Below, in pieces: positions 1 through 16,449 of a stretch of 64,000 nucleotides of DNA. This DNA comes from Amycolatopsis sp. DSM 110486. Its GTDB lineage: Bacteria > Actinomycetota > Actinomycetes > Mycobacteriales > Pseudonocardiaceae. The notes beneath the pieces were generated by a model. It was not told the DNA's origin, searched no databases, and saw only the letters and a program-made list of their open reading frames with translations. The stretch is from positions 9,169,001 to 9,233,000 of the forward strand of contig NZ_CP080519.1 in assembly GCF_019468465.1 (NCBI RefSeq), read 5' to 3'. The number at the start of each line of letters is the position of its first letter. Within the stretch, counting starts at the first letter, position 1. The translations under genes were made by a program, and so were the position numbers.

Positions 1-576
1 GCCTGGGCGCTGCCCGGCGGCTTCGTCCTCGCCGACGAGGACCTCGACACCGCGGCGCGGCGCGAGCTGGCGGAGGAGACGGGCCTGGCAGCCGGCACCG
101 TCCACATCGAACAGCTCGCGGGCTACGGCGACCCGGGCCGCGACCCGCGGCTGCGCGTGGTGACCATCGCCTACCTGGCGCTCGCGCCCGACCTGCCGGT
201 GCCGCAGGCCGGCACGGACGCGGCCGAGGCGCGCTGGACCCCCGTCGCGAGCCTCGACCCGGCGACGCTCGCCTTCGACCACGCGAAGATCTTCACCGAC
301 GGCCTCGAACGGGCTCGCGCGAAACTCGAGTACACCCCGCTCGCCGCGGCGTTCTGCCCGCCCGAGTTCACGGTCGCCGAGCTGCGCCGCGTCTACGAGC
401 TGGTGTGGGACGCGCGGCTGGACCCGCGCAACTTCCACCGCAAGGTCACGGGCGCCGAAGGACTCCTCGAACCAATCGGCACCACCACGACCCGCGACGG
501 CGGCCGCCCCGCCCGGCTGTACCGGAGGGGGCCGGCCGAGCTGCTGTCGCCGCCGATGCTGCGTACCCGCGGTTGA
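1..576 (+). CDS. NUDIX hydrolase with C-terminal winged-helix region, 5' truncated
   Basis: The left window edge cuts the gene; the frame is open from base 1 and 191 codons are visible. Residues 7-29 of the visible part fit the Nudix box exactly (G7, E13, then REL at 21-23, EE at 25-26 and GL at 28-29), so a metal-dependent pyrophosphohydrolase fold is secure. The last ~75 residues (FTVAELRRVYELVWD onward) resemble the winged helix of NrtR-type or ADP-ribose-sensing Nudix regulators. It may therefore be either an enzyme or a transcriptional regulator of NAD/sugar metabolism. It ends three bases before the convergent mannosidase gene, with no terminator between them. Confidence 0.85.
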   Translation, partial: AWALPGGFVLADEDLDTAARRELAEETGLAAGTVHIEQLAGYGDPGRDPRLRVVTIAYLALAPDLPVPQAGTDAAEARWTPVASLDPATLAFDHAKIFTDGLERARAKLEYTPLAAAFCPPEFTVAELRRVYELVWDARLDPRNFHRKVTGAEGLLEPIGTTTTRDGGRPARLYRRGPAELLSPPMLRTRG

Positions 577-579
577 GGT

Positions 580-6131
<5,552 letters not shown>

Positions 6132-6956
6132 TCAGCCCTTGAGGGCGCCGGCGGCGATGTTGCGGATGAAGTGCCGGGCACCGAAGAGGAACACGATGAT
6201 CAGCGGCACGATCGCCACGAGCGTCCCGGCCATCACGACGCTGTAGTCCTTCACGTACACGCCCTGCAGCTGCGAGAGCGCCACCTGCAGCGTCACGTGG
6301 TTGGAGTCGATCAGCACGACCAGCGGCCACAGGTAGTCGTTCCAGGCGTTGACGAAGGTGAAGATGCCGAGGAACGCGAGCGCCGGGCGCAGCACCGGCA
6401 GCCCGACCGACAGGTACGTGCGGAAGAACCCCGCGCCGTCCATCCGGGCCGCTTCCAGCAGCTCGTCCGGGATGGCGCCGCGGGCGTATTGGCGCATCCA
6501 GAAGATGCCGAACGCGTTGGCGGCGGCCGGGATGATGAGCGCCTTGAGGTCGCCGACCCAGCCGAAGTTCGCCATCAACGTGAACTGCGGGATCGCCGAG
6601 AGCTGCGTGGGCACCACGAACGTCGCGAGCAGGATGCCGAAGAGCACGCTGCTGCCCGGGAAGTCGTACTTGGCGAAGGTGAACGCCGCCAGCGAGTCGA
6701 AGAACAGCACCAGCAACGTGGTGACCACGGCGACGATCAGCGTGTTGAGCAGCGATCCGAAGAAGTCGATCTTCGCGAACACCTCGCCGATGTTGGCGAA
6801 CAGGTGCCCGCCGAACGTCAGCCGCGGCGGGGTCGCGTAGATGTCGGCCGTGGTGTTGGACGCCATCACGGCGAGCCAGTAGTAGGGGAAAAGGGTGATC
6901 AGGGCGCCGACGATCAGCGCCACCAGCGTCAGCACCCGTGCGCGCCTGGTCGTCAT
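6132..6956 (-). CDS. Sugar ABC transporter permease, MalG type (CUT1)
   Basis: A 274-residue inner-membrane permease with six predicted membrane segments. The EAA loop that docks the ATPase reads EAARMDGAGFFRTYLSVGLP. The chosen ATG at 6956 begins MTTRRARVLTL and overlaps the stop of the preceding permease (ATGA). The frame stays open far upstream, but only as antisense-quality GC-rich sequence, so a longer start is rejected. It is the second membrane subunit of the importer encoded with the solute-binding protein. No ATPase gene is present in the operon, so a shared MsiK-type ATPase is presumed. Confidence 0.92.
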   Translation of the reverse strand: MTTRRARVLTLVALIVGALITLFPYYWLAVMASNTTADIYATPPRLTFGGHLFANIGEVFAKIDFFGSLLNTLIVAVVTTLLVLFFDSLAAFTFAKYDFPGSSVLFGILLATFVVPTQLSAIPQFTLMANFGWVGDLKALIIPAAANAFGIFWMRQYARGAIPDELLEAARMDGAGFFRTYLSVGLPVLRPALAFLGIFTFVNAWNDYLWPLVVLIDSNHVTLQVALSQLQGVYVKDYSVVMAGTLVAIVPLIIVFLFGARHFIRNIAAGALKG

Positions 6957-7924
6957 CGGCCGGCTCCCTTGGTCTGGACCTGGCCGCGCTCGGGCCGCAT
7001 CACGAGCCGCCAGTTGAGGATCGAGAAGAGGACGACGACCACGAAGATGCCCCACGCGATCGCCGCGCCGTAACCGAAGTCGTTGTCCGCGAAGGCCGTG
7101 TTGTAGAAGTAGAGGACCATCGTCATGCCCGCGCCGCCCGGGCCGCCGCGGTTGCCGAGGAGCACCTGCGACTCGGTGAAGATCTGCAGCCCGTTGATCG
7201 CCGACATCACCACGGAGAACAGCAGCACCGGCCGCAGCAGCGGCAGCGTGATGCGGAAGAACGTCTGCACCGGGCCGGCGCCGTCGATGCGGGCCGCCTC
7301 GAACACATCCGGTGGCAACGCTTGCAGCCCGGCCAGGAAGATGATCGCGTTGTAGCCGGTCCAGCGCCAGATGATCATGACCGAGATCGCGCCGCGGATG
7401 GCCCACGGGTCGCTCAGCCAATCGACGTTGCCGATGCCGAACAGTCCCAGGAACCAGTTCAGGATCCCGAACTCGTCGGAGAAGATCGAGCCGAACACCA
7501 GCGACATCGCCACGATCGAGGTCACGTTCGGCAGGAAGTACGCGACGCGCAGCACACCCTTGTACCGCACCGAAGAGTTGAGGCCGACCGCGATGAGCAG
7601 CGCGAGCGCCGTCATCGGGACCGTCGACATCACCCAGATGATCAGAGTGTTGCCGATCGAGTCCCAGAACGTGGTGTCCGACAGCAGGAACGCGAAGTTC
7701 TCCAGCCCGACGAACTTCATCGGGCCGACGCCGTCCCAGCGCTGCAGCGCGAGGTAGAGCGAGTACAGCACCGGGTAGACGCCGAAGATCGCGAACAGCA
7801 CGAAGAACGGCGCGACGGCCAGGTACTGCGGCAGGTAGCGCCACCGTTTGCGGCGGCCGTCGGCGGTGTGGCGGACCGGGGCGCGGCGGGCGCCGGCCGT
7901 CTCGGCGGGCAGGATCGCGGTCAC
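6953..7924 (-). CDS. Sugar ABC transporter permease, MalF type (CUT1)
   Basis: A 323-residue permease beginning at a GTG (7924) whose codon overlaps the stop of the solute-binding protein gene (GTGA), preceded by AGGGGG. After a basic cytoplasmic tail the first membrane span starts near residue 30 (YLPQYLAVAPFFVLF). The EAA loop is EAARIDGAGPVQTFFRITLP. It pairs with the MalG-type subunit downstream, forming the membrane channel of a CUT1 carbohydrate importer. A start further upstream would run through the binding-protein gene and is rejected. Confidence 0.92.
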   Translation of the reverse strand: MTAILPAETAGARRAPVRHTADGRRKRWRYLPQYLAVAPFFVLFAIFGVYPVLYSLYLALQRWDGVGPMKFVGLENFAFLLSDTTFWDSIGNTLIIWVMSTVPMTALALLIAVGLNSSVRYKGVLRVAYFLPNVTSIVAMSLVFGSIFSDEFGILNWFLGLFGIGNVDWLSDPWAIRGAISVMIIWRWTGYNAIIFLAGLQALPPDVFEAARIDGAGPVQTFFRITLPLLRPVLLFSVVMSAINGLQIFTESQVLLGNRGGPGGAGMTMVLYFYNTAFADNDFGYGAAIAWGIFVVVVLFSILNWRLVMRPERGQVQTKGAGR

Positions 7925-9210
7925 GAGAGCACCCCCTGGCGGCGCAGCAGGCGTTCCACCGAAGCGCGGGCGTCGCGCCACGCGTCCTCGGGGTCCTTGC
8001 CCGCACTCTCCACATTGGTCAGTTCGTCGGTGAACGTGTCGCTGATCGTGATGTCCCACGGGCTGAAGTACACGGGCTGGACCTCCCGCGCGATCTTCGA
8101 GAACACGTCCATCGTCACCTGCCCGCCGAAGAACGGCTCGGGTGCGAGCAGCCGCGGGTCGGTGTAGGCCGACGGACTGGGCGGGAAGAGCCCCAGGTCC
8201 AGGAACGTCTGCGGCTGGTTCTGCGGCGACTGCAGCCACTTCACGATCTCGAACGCGGCGTGCGGGTCGGGGCAGTACTTCGTGATCGCCAGGAACGAAC
8301 CGCCCTGGTTGCCCGCGCCGCCGGGCGGCCGGCACACGCGCCACTTGCCCGAGGTGCCCGGCGCCGACTCCTTGAGCTCGCCGGTGATCCAGGAGGCGTT
8401 GACGAAGCTGAGCTCCTTGCCGCTGTTCCAGGCCGCGTGGCGGTCGATCGACTGGCCGTTGACGCTCTGCGAACCCGCGTACCCGGCGGTCAGGCCCATC
8501 CGGAACGCCTGCACGGCCCGGTCCCACGCGCGGCGCACCTGCGACTGGTCGTCGAGGTAGTGGTTGGCCCGGTCGAAGTACTTGCGCGGTTCCTGCGCGA
8601 GCGAGTACGTGAACACCGTCTTGGTGTCGGTGATCATGTACCGCCCGGGCAGCTTCTTCTGCACCTGGGCGCTGAACGTGAAGTAATCGTCCCATGTGGA
8701 CACGGCCGCGGCGACCTCGTCAGGCTCGCTCGGCAGGCCGGCCTGGGCGAACAGGTCGTGGCGGTAGTACAGCGCGGCCGGGCCGACGTCGACGGGAAAC
8801 CCGAGCTGGAAGCCGTCGGGGCTGGTGCCCGCCTGCCACTTCCAGGGCAGGTACTCGTCGCGCACACCGGCCGTGCCGAGGCTGTTCAGGTCGACGAAGT
8901 GGTCGGTGTCGGCGAAGTAGGTGGCGATGTCGTCGCCGAGCATGGTGATGTCGGGCAGGTAGGCCTCGCCGGCCAGCGCGGCGAGCAGCCGCTGTTTCAG
9001 CTCGCCGCTGACCTGCGAAGGGGTCAGCTTGTCGGCGGCGAACCGCTTCACGGCCTCGCCGAGCACGACGTCGGACAGGCCGTTCGAGGTGTACCAGAGC
9101 GTGATCCGCCCTGGGTTGGCGGTCGTGGGACTGGTGCAGGCAACTGCCCCGAACGCCGCGGCGCCGAGTGCCGCCGCGCCGGTCAGGAACCGTCGTCGAG
9201 TCAACGTCAT
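7921..9210 (-). CDS. Extracellular sugar-binding lipoprotein of CUT1 ABC importer
   Basis: A 429-residue family 1 solute-binding protein. The N-terminus has a twin-arginine-like RRRF at residues 5-8 and a lipobox GAVAC with acylated Cys25, so it is a membrane-anchored, possibly Tat-exported, receptor. The body (ITLWYTSNGL, then AAVSTWDDYFTFSAQV) is typical of oligosaccharide receptors. It is the first gene of the operon: GGAGGG lies before the ATG, and a LacI-type palindrome and a promoter lie just upstream. Substrate is unknown; the neighbouring GH2 and GH38 enzymes point to a galactose- and mannose-containing glycan. Confidence 0.92.
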   Translation of the reverse strand: MTLTRRRFLTGAAALGAAAFGAVACTSPTTANPGRITLWYTSNGLSDVVLGEAVKRFAADKLTPSQVSGELKQRLLAALAGEAYLPDITMLGDDIATYFADTDHFVDLNSLGTAGVRDEYLPWKWQAGTSPDGFQLGFPVDVGPAALYYRHDLFAQAGLPSEPDEVAAAVSTWDDYFTFSAQVQKKLPGRYMITDTKTVFTYSLAQEPRKYFDRANHYLDDQSQVRRAWDRAVQAFRMGLTAGYAGSQSVNGQSIDRHAAWNSGKELSFVNASWITGELKESAPGTSGKWRVCRPPGGAGNQGGSFLAITKYCPDPHAAFEIVKWLQSPQNQPQTFLDLGLFPPSPSAYTDPRLLAPEPFFGGQVTMDVFSKIAREVQPVYFSPWDITISDTFTDELTNVESAGKDPEDAWRDARASVERLLRRQGVLS

Positions 9211-9243
9211 CGGGGACCCTCCGGAGAGCTCCGTGAACGCTCC

Positions 9244-9257
9244 CGTGAACGTTCACG
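9244..9257. promoter_or_regulatory. LacI-type operator
   Basis: A perfect 14-bp palindrome CGTGAACGTTCACG with the central CG typical of LacI-family sites. A further half-site CGTGAACG lies at 9232-9239. It sits between the promoter and the start of the binding-protein gene, and directly next to the lacI-family gene, so repression of the glycan operon by that regulator is the simple reading. Confidence 0.8.
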
Positions 9258-9268
9258 AATTGCCCGGA

Positions 9269-9297
9269 AGTGTGCGCGAGGTGCCGTGAGGTGTCAA
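9269..9297 (-). promoter_or_regulatory. Promoter of the LacI-controlled glycan operon
   Basis: On the minus strand TTGACA (9297-9292) is followed after 17 bp by CACACT (9274-9269). The -35 is consensus and the -10 is weak. The predicted transcript start lies just before the palindromic operator, which a bound repressor would block. Confidence 0.5.
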
Positions 9298-9307
9298 GCG
9301 GAGAGGC

Positions 9308-10306
9308 TCAGGCGGATTCGCGGACCAGCAGCTCGGCCTGGATCACGAGCTCGTCGGCCGACAGGGGAGTCGCGCCGGTGAGCAGGCGCGCGGCCTGGTC
9401 GATCGCGAGGGCGCCCAGCCGGCGCGTGTCGAGGGCGACGCTGGTCAATGCCGGGTCCACGACGGTGCCGAGCTGGAGCCCGTCGAACCCGACCACGGCG
9501 AGGTCGTCCGGCACCCGGCGCCCGAGGCGGCGGGCGGCGCGCAGGGCGCCCATGGCGATGATGTCGTTGAAGGTGAACACGGCCGTCACGTCGGGGTGCT
9601 CGGCCAGCAGCGCCTCCAGGGCCGCGGCCCCGCCGTCCACCGACTGGGCGGCCCGCTCGACGACCTCGGCTTCGAGCCCGTGCGCGGCGACCGCGGCGGC
9701 GAACCAGTCGCGCCGGACGCTCGGCTCGGCGCGGCCCGCGTGGTCGAGCATGCCGATGCGCCGGTGACCGGCTCGCACGAGGTGCGTGATCGCGGCCTGC
9801 ACGCCGTCCGCGCCCTCGACCCGGATCGAGCTGAACCGGGGCGTGTGGTGTTCGCGGCCGATGAGGACCACGGGGATGCCGCGGGTGAACCGGTCGAGCT
9901 CGTCCTCGGGCCGGCTGAAGTAGCCGACGACGGCGTCGACCTGCGAACCGATCACCTGCAGCGTGCCGAGTTCTTCCTCGGCGCTGTCGGAGGTGTCGTA
10001 CACGACCACGTGCCAGCCGCGGGCGCGCGCGGCCTCGAGCGCGGCGGCGGCGACCTCGGTGAAGAACGGGTTGAGCAGGTCGGGGATCACGAGCCCGATC
10101 GTGGTGGTGTCCTGGCGCACGAGGCCGCGGGCGAACCGGCTCGGCCGGTAGCCGAGCTCACGGGCCGCGTCGAGCACCCGCTGTTTCGTGGTGCCGTCGA
10201 TCTCGGCCTTGTCGTTGAGCGCCCGCGACACGGTCTGGCGCGACACCCCCGCGCTGCGGGCGACGTCGTGGATCGTCACCTTCCGGGACGTTTCCGACGA
10301 CACCAT
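9308..10306 (-). CDS. LacI-family transcriptional regulator
   Basis: A 332-residue regulator. The DNA-binding head is residues 10-31 (VTIHDVARSAGVSRQTVSRALN), followed by the hinge and a periplasmic-binding-protein-like sensor domain (TIGLVIPDLLNPFFTEV). I chose ATG 10306 because GGGAGGT lies eight bases upstream and the HTH begins at the usual distance; an upstream start would add 21 non-homologous residues. It is transcribed in the same direction as the glycan operon and ends 11 bp before that operon's -35, so it probably controls these genes with the imported sugar as inducer. Confidence 0.92.
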   Translation of the reverse strand: MVSSETSRKVTIHDVARSAGVSRQTVSRALNDKAEIDGTTKQRVLDAARELGYRPSRFARGLVRQDTTTIGLVIPDLLNPFFTEVAAAALEAARARGWHVVVYDTSDSAEEELGTLQVIGSQVDAVVGYFSRPEDELDRFTRGIPVVLIGREHHTPRFSSIRVEGADGVQAAITHLVRAGHRRIGMLDHAGRAEPSVRRDWFAAAVAAHGLEAEVVERAAQSVDGGAAALEALLAEHPDVTAVFTFNDIIAMGALRAARRLGRRVPDDLAVVGFDGLQLGTVVDPALTSVALDTRRLGALAIDQAARLLTGATPLSADELVIQAELLVRESA

Positions 10307-10360
10307 CACCGACCTCCCGCCGTGCGACGCGTCCGCGCCGCCGGATCCGAGTATGCCCGC

Positions 10361-10407
10361 ACCGCACACGCCGGGCCGGGAACGGTGCCCGGCCGGGCGT
10401 GTGCGGT
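10361..10407 (-). terminator. Strong hairpin terminator after the amino-acid permease gene
   Basis: Two 20-nt arms (10361-10380 and 10388-10407) pair with a single mismatch around a 7-nt loop AACGGTG. The hairpin lies 18 bp after the permease stop on its transcript and before lacI. There is no U tract, as is common in high-GC actinomycetes. Confidence 0.8.
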
Positions 10408-10424
10408 ACGGCCCGGTGCCGGGC

Positions 10425-11822
10425 TCAGGCGTTGTCGCCGACGCGCGCGCCGCGCCGGCGCGCCACGATCCGCCAGCCGACCGCCAGGACGATCGCGAGC
10501 ACGGGAATGGAGTAGAACGCGATCTTCTCGGCGCCGTCGGAGAAGCCCATCAGCACGACCACCAGCAGGAGGAACCCGAGCGTGGCCCAGCCGGTGTAGG
10601 GCGCGCCCGGCATGCGGTAGCTCGGCCGTTCGACCTCGCCGCGCAGCGCGGCCTGGCGCATCCGGATCTGCGAGTAGATGAGCGTGGCCCACGTGGCCAC
10701 CACGCCGAGCGACGCCACCGCGATGGCGATGTCGAAGGCCTCCTGCGGCACGATGTAGTTCAGCACCACGCCGAGCACGTAGACGATCGATGTGAACAGG
10801 ATGCCGCCGTAGGGCACGTGACGGTTGTTCATGCGGCCGACGAACTTCGGCGCCTCGCCGTGGTCGGCCAGCGCCCGCAGGATGCGCCCGGTCGAGTAGA
10901 GACCCGAGTTGCACGACGAGAGCGCGGCCGTGAGCACCACGGCGTTCATCACGTCGCCGATGCCGCCGATGCCCAGGCGCGAGAAGACGGTGACGAACGG
11001 GCTTTCGTCGCCGCTGTAGAACGACCACGGCATCAGCATCGCCAGCAGCAGCACCGAACCGACGTAGAACACGCCGATGCGCCAGACGACGCCGTTGATG
11101 GCCTTCGGCAGCACCTTGCGCGCGTCCTTGGTCTCGCCGGCCGCGATGCCGACGACCTCGATCGCGGAGTAGGCGAAGATCACGGCCTGCAGGGTCATGA
11201 GCGCGATGCCGATGCCCGCGGGGAAGAAGCCGCCGTGGTCGGTCAGGTTGTGCACACCGGCCGGGGTGCCGCCGATGTCGGCGCCCGCGAACACGAGGCC
11301 GATCGCCGTGATCAGGAAGACGACGATCGCGAGCACCTTCACCACGGAGAACCAGAACTCCAGCTCGCCGAACAGCTTCACGCTCACCAGGTTCACGCCG
11401 AGCAGCACGCCGAGCGCGACGAGCGCGGTGATCCACTGCGGCACGTCGGGCAGCCACTTGTGCACGTAGATCGCGACGGCGGTGATCTCGGCGATGCCGG
11501 TCATCGCCCAGTTCACCCAGTACATCCAGCCGGAGACGAAACCGGCCCACGGCCCGATGAACTTGCGGGCGTAGGTGACGAAACTTCCCGAACTCGGTTC
11601 GTGCAGGACGAGCTCACCGAGTGCGCGCATGACGAAATACGCGGCGATGCCGCAGATGGCGTAGGAGAGCACCAGCGACGGGCCGACCTGCTGGAGCTTG
11701 CCGCCGGCCCCGAGGAAGAGGCCGACACCGATCGCGCCGCCGATCGCGATCATCTGCACCTGGCGGTTGCCCAGTGCTTTCGTGTAGCTGTCGCCTTCGC
11801 CTGCGACCACTGTGGAATCCAT
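10425..11822 (-). CDS. APC-family amino-acid permease
   Basis: A 465-residue integral membrane protein with about 12 predicted spans. The N-terminus has the APC/AAT signature IAIGGAIGVGLFLGAGGKL (residues 26-44), and GELVLHEPSSGSFVTYARKF marks the amino-acid transporter subfamily that includes GabP, AnsP and CycA. The specific substrate cannot be assigned. It is monocistronic: its own promoter lies upstream and a strong hairpin follows the stop. The ATG at 11822 has no Shine-Dalgarno sequence, in keeping with a start very close to the transcript end. Confidence 0.88.
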   Translation of the reverse strand: MDSTVVAGEGDSYTKALGNRQVQMIAIGGAIGVGLFLGAGGKLQQVGPSLVLSYAICGIAAYFVMRALGELVLHEPSSGSFVTYARKFIGPWAGFVSGWMYWVNWAMTGIAEITAVAIYVHKWLPDVPQWITALVALGVLLGVNLVSVKLFGELEFWFSVVKVLAIVVFLITAIGLVFAGADIGGTPAGVHNLTDHGGFFPAGIGIALMTLQAVIFAYSAIEVVGIAAGETKDARKVLPKAINGVVWRIGVFYVGSVLLLAMLMPWSFYSGDESPFVTVFSRLGIGGIGDVMNAVVLTAALSSCNSGLYSTGRILRALADHGEAPKFVGRMNNRHVPYGGILFTSIVYVLGVVLNYIVPQEAFDIAIAVASLGVVATWATLIYSQIRMRQAALRGEVERPSYRMPGAPYTGWATLGFLLLVVVLMGFSDGAEKIAFYSIPVLAIVLAVGWRIVARRRGARVGDNA

Positions 11823-11831
11823 GGTTGCGTG

Positions 11832-11860
11832 ACGCTAGCGGTGCGGGCGCGCGTGACCAA
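11832..11860 (-). promoter_or_regulatory. Promoter of the amino-acid permease
   Basis: TTGGTC (11860-11855) is followed after 17 bp by TAGCGT (11837-11832), then nine bases to the ATG, so the transcript is predicted to be leaderless or nearly so. Inverted arms CACACC and GGTGTG (11862-11867, 11881-11886) lie just upstream and could bind a regulator. Confidence 0.55.
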
Positions 11861-11867
11861 GCACACC

Positions 11868-12096
11868 AAGGAAGACTTAAGGTGTGCGACACCTCACTCG
11901 GGGGAAATCCCGTGAAAACGCTCCCTCGATTTGACAGCGGCACCATTCTTCCGGTGACTTGATCAAGGCTTGATTCGCGCGGGCCGGCGATTCCGGTGAC
12001 CGGGATTTCGGAATATCTCTCAGGTTCGCGGGGAACTTCAGGAACACTTCCGTGGCCGGGAGGGTAATGCGGCGGGCGCGCACGCGCGACGGCCGT
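11868..12096. other. Intergenic region between permease and catalase-like gene
   Basis: This 286-bp divergent gap (11823-12108) holds the two gene promoters and a 10-bp perfect palindrome CTTGATCAAG at 11958-11967, followed by a half-site GCTTGAT. A TTGACA at 11931-11936 has no convincing -10 partner. No open reading frame in it looks coding. Confidence 0.4.
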
Positions 12097-12102
12097 TACC
12101 TT
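12097..12102 (+). promoter_or_regulatory. Leaderless -10 of the catalase-like gene
   Basis: TACCTT is followed by exactly six bases and then the ATG at 12109. No ribosome-binding site is present. This spacing recurs at many genes in the window. Confidence 0.55.
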
Positions 12103-12108
12103 CGCGAC

Positions 12109-13047
12109 ATGACCACCGAACTGCCCGCGTCCCAGCTCTCCGTGTCCATCGTGGACGAGATCGAGCAGCTGAAAGGCACCTACCCGGGTTACCGCCGGGC
12201 CCACGCCCGGGGCGTCTGCTACGACGCCACTTTCGTCCCGTCCGGCGTCGCCGCCGACCTCACCACGGCGGCGCACCTGCGGGGCGAGCCCGTGCGCGCG
12301 ACCGTGCGGTTCTCGCACACCGACACCAACCCGCACTTGCCCGACGCCGGCACGGCCGTGCGCGGGCTCGCGGTGAAGTTCCACCTCCCGGGTGGCGGCA
12401 ACACCGACATCGTCGGCGTGAACCTCGACCGGTTCATCGCCGCGACGCCCGAGGACTTCCTCGCGTTGCTCAAGTCGGCCGAGCCCGACCCGGCCACCGG
12501 CGCGCCCGACCTCGGCAAGGTGCAGGCCCACGTCGGCGCGCACCCGAGCGCGGGCCCGGGCCTGTTCACCGCCTCGCAGCTGCCCACGCCGGTCAGCTAC
12601 GGCACCACCACCTACTGGGCGATCCACGCGTTCTTCTGGCGCGCCGCCGACGGTTCCCTGCGCCCGGTGCGTTACCGCTGGGTGCCCGAGGCCGGCGACC
12701 ACGTGCTCGCCGCCGGCGAGGGCGGCGACTGGTCGGCCGAGCACCTCACCGGTGAGCTCGGCGAGCGGCTGGCGCGCGGACCGGTCGAGTTCACGCTCAA
12801 GGTGCAGCTCGGCGAGCCGGGCGACCCCACGAACGACGCCACGCTGGTCTGGCCCGAGGAACGCACGGAGATCACGGCCGGCCGGCTGGCGATCACCGCC
12901 GAGGTCACCGACCAGAAGCACTGGAACTCCCAGGTCTTCGACCCCACGCTGCTCACCGAGGGCATCGAGCTGTCCGACGACCCGATCCTGGCCGCCCGCA
13001 GCGCGATCTACGCGGTCTCCTACGACCGGCGCAGTCACGACCGCTGA
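12109..13047 (+). CDS. Catalase-related peroxidase (SrpA-like)
   Basis: A 312-residue heme catalase-fold protein, shorter than the ~480 residues of full monofunctional catalases. His32 in YRRAHARGV matches the essential distal histidine, and RFSHTDTNPHLPDAGTAVRGLAVKF is the catalase core. The C-terminal RSAIYAVSYDRR carries candidate proximal tyrosine ligands. The small form usually behaves as an organic-peroxide-dependent peroxidase. ATG 12109 is chosen because a -10 hexamer sits six bases upstream, which makes an upstream start within the promoter unlikely. It is convergent with threonine synthase. Confidence 0.88.
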   Translation: MTTELPASQLSVSIVDEIEQLKGTYPGYRRAHARGVCYDATFVPSGVAADLTTAAHLRGEPVRATVRFSHTDTNPHLPDAGTAVRGLAVKFHLPGGGNTDIVGVNLDRFIAATPEDFLALLKSAEPDPATGAPDLGKVQAHVGAHPSAGPGLFTASQLPTPVSYGTTTYWAIHAFFWRAADGSLRPVRYRWVPEAGDHVLAAGEGGDWSAEHLTGELGERLARGPVEFTLKVQLGEPGDPTNDATLVWPEERTEITAGRLAITAEVTDQKHWNSQVFDPTLLTEGIELSDDPILAARSAIYAVSYDRRSHDR

Positions 13048-13063
13048 CCGGGTGCGGGGTCAG
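13044..13063. terminator. Small bidirectional hairpin at a convergent junction
   Basis: CTGACC (13044-13049) and GGTCAG (13058-13063) pair across an 8-nt loop. The stem contains the TGA stops of both convergent genes. It is short and only weakly supported as a terminator. Confidence 0.35.
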
Positions 13064-14247
13064 ATGAGCGTGCTCATCGTGGTGGCCGCCTTCAGCCCCG
13101 AGCCGGTGAGGATGACGGCGGTCCTCTCTCCGGGCGCGAGCACGCCGTCGGCGCGGAAGAGGTCGACGGCGGCCGCCGCGGTGGCGCTGGTCGGCTCGGC
13201 GTAGAGGCCGATCCGCGGGAGCTCCCGCGCGGCGCGGGCGATCTCGTCCTCGGCGATCGCCACCGTCGCCCCGCCCGAGCGGCGAATCGCGGCGAGCACC
13301 TCGGGGAGGCGGACCGGTTCGCGGATGGCGGTGCCCTCGGCGATCGTCGGCGTGAACTGCGTCGGCACGGCACTGTCGGCACCGGCGCGGAAGGCGGCGT
13401 CGATCGGCGCGCAGTTCGCGGGCTGCGCGACGAGCAGGCGCGGCCGCTTCGCGATCGCGCCGGAGGCGAGCAGCTCGCCGAACCCCAGGTCGAGGCCGAG
13501 GACGATGCTGCCCGCGCCGGCCACGGTCACGACCGTGTCCGGCGCGGTGTACCCGAAGTCCTCCCACAGCTCGTACGCGAGGGTTTTGGTGCCCTGCAGG
13601 AAAAACGGGTGCCAGTTGTGGCTCGCGTAGGTGGTTTCACCGGATCGGCGCAGGGCTTCGGCGGCGGTGTCGTCGCGGGTGCCCGGCACGAGGTCCACGG
13701 TCGCGCCGTACGCGCGGCTCTGCAGGATCTTCGCGGGCGACGTCGCCTCCGGCGCGAGGATCGTGGCCGCGATGCCCGCGGCGGCCGCGTAGGCCGACAC
13801 CGAGGAACCGCCGTTGCCGGAGCTGTCTTCGAGGACCTCGCGCACGCCGGCTTGGGCGAGTGCCGAGAGCATGACGCTGCTGCCGCGGTCCTTGAAGCTC
13901 CCCGTGGGGCTGAACCACTCGAGCTTGAACCGCGTGTCGTGCCCGCGCCACGGGCGCTCGACCAGCGGCGTGCAGCCCTCGCCGAGCGAGATCGGCCGCA
14001 GATCGCCGGGCAGCGCGGCGCGGTAGCGCCACAGCGACCGCGTGGCGGTGTCCACCTGCTCGCGCGTGATGCCCGGCAGCGCTTCCACGGTGAGCGGCGC
14101 GCCGTCGTCCCCGCACCAGCGCAGTGCGTCGAGCGGGTAGCGGCGGCCGGAGCGTTCGTCCACGTAGTCCACGAGGGACACTCTGGCCACGCTCACGCGT
14201 CCGGTCAATGTGACGGTCGCCGGAGCCTCGGACCTGCCCGGTGTCAC
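13060..14247 (-). CDS. Threonine synthase (PLP-dependent, ThrC-like)
   Basis: A 395-residue fold-type II PLP enzyme. Lys119 in SPTGSFKDRGSS is the Schiff-base lysine and SSGNGGSSVSAYAAAAG binds the phosphate. LGEGCTPL and the N-terminal VDERSGRRYPLD region are typical of threonine synthase, which converts O-phosphohomoserine to threonine. No thrA or thrB lies nearby, so a threonine synthase-like paralogue acting on a related substrate is possible. The GTG at 14247 may be too early; a GTG around residue 20 would also leave the domain intact. It is convergent with the catalase-like gene, 12 bp apart. Confidence 0.8.
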   Translation of the reverse strand: MTPGRSEAPATVTLTGRVSVARVSLVDYVDERSGRRYPLDALRWCGDDGAPLTVEALPGITREQVDTATRSLWRYRAALPGDLRPISLGEGCTPLVERPWRGHDTRFKLEWFSPTGSFKDRGSSVMLSALAQAGVREVLEDSSGNGGSSVSAYAAAAGIAATILAPEATSPAKILQSRAYGATVDLVPGTRDDTAAEALRRSGETTYASHNWHPFFLQGTKTLAYELWEDFGYTAPDTVVTVAGAGSIVLGLDLGFGELLASGAIAKRPRLLVAQPANCAPIDAAFRAGADSAVPTQFTPTIAEGTAIREPVRLPEVLAAIRRSGGATVAIAEDEIARAARELPRIGLYAEPTSATAAAAVDLFRADGVLAPGERTAVILTGSGLKAATTMSTLI

Positions 14248-14320
14248 CGGAACGAGTGGCTATCCACAGTGGACACCTCGCCCTACGGTGGACCCGCGGG
14301 AACGACCGCCGAGCGGGTGA

Positions 14321-16381
<2,061 letters not shown>

Positions 16382-16434
16382 AAAAACGGGGACGTTACGG
16401 GCGGGGCGTTAACATCGCCGGAACGAACACCCCC

Positions 16435-16440
16435 TACTGT
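16435..16440 (+). promoter_or_regulatory. Probable -10 of the GT-C paralogue cluster
   Basis: TACTGT lies nine bases before the ATG at 16450, and no Shine-Dalgarno sequence is seen. No good -35 is visible. Confidence 0.35.
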
Positions 16441-16449
16441 TCCCGGACC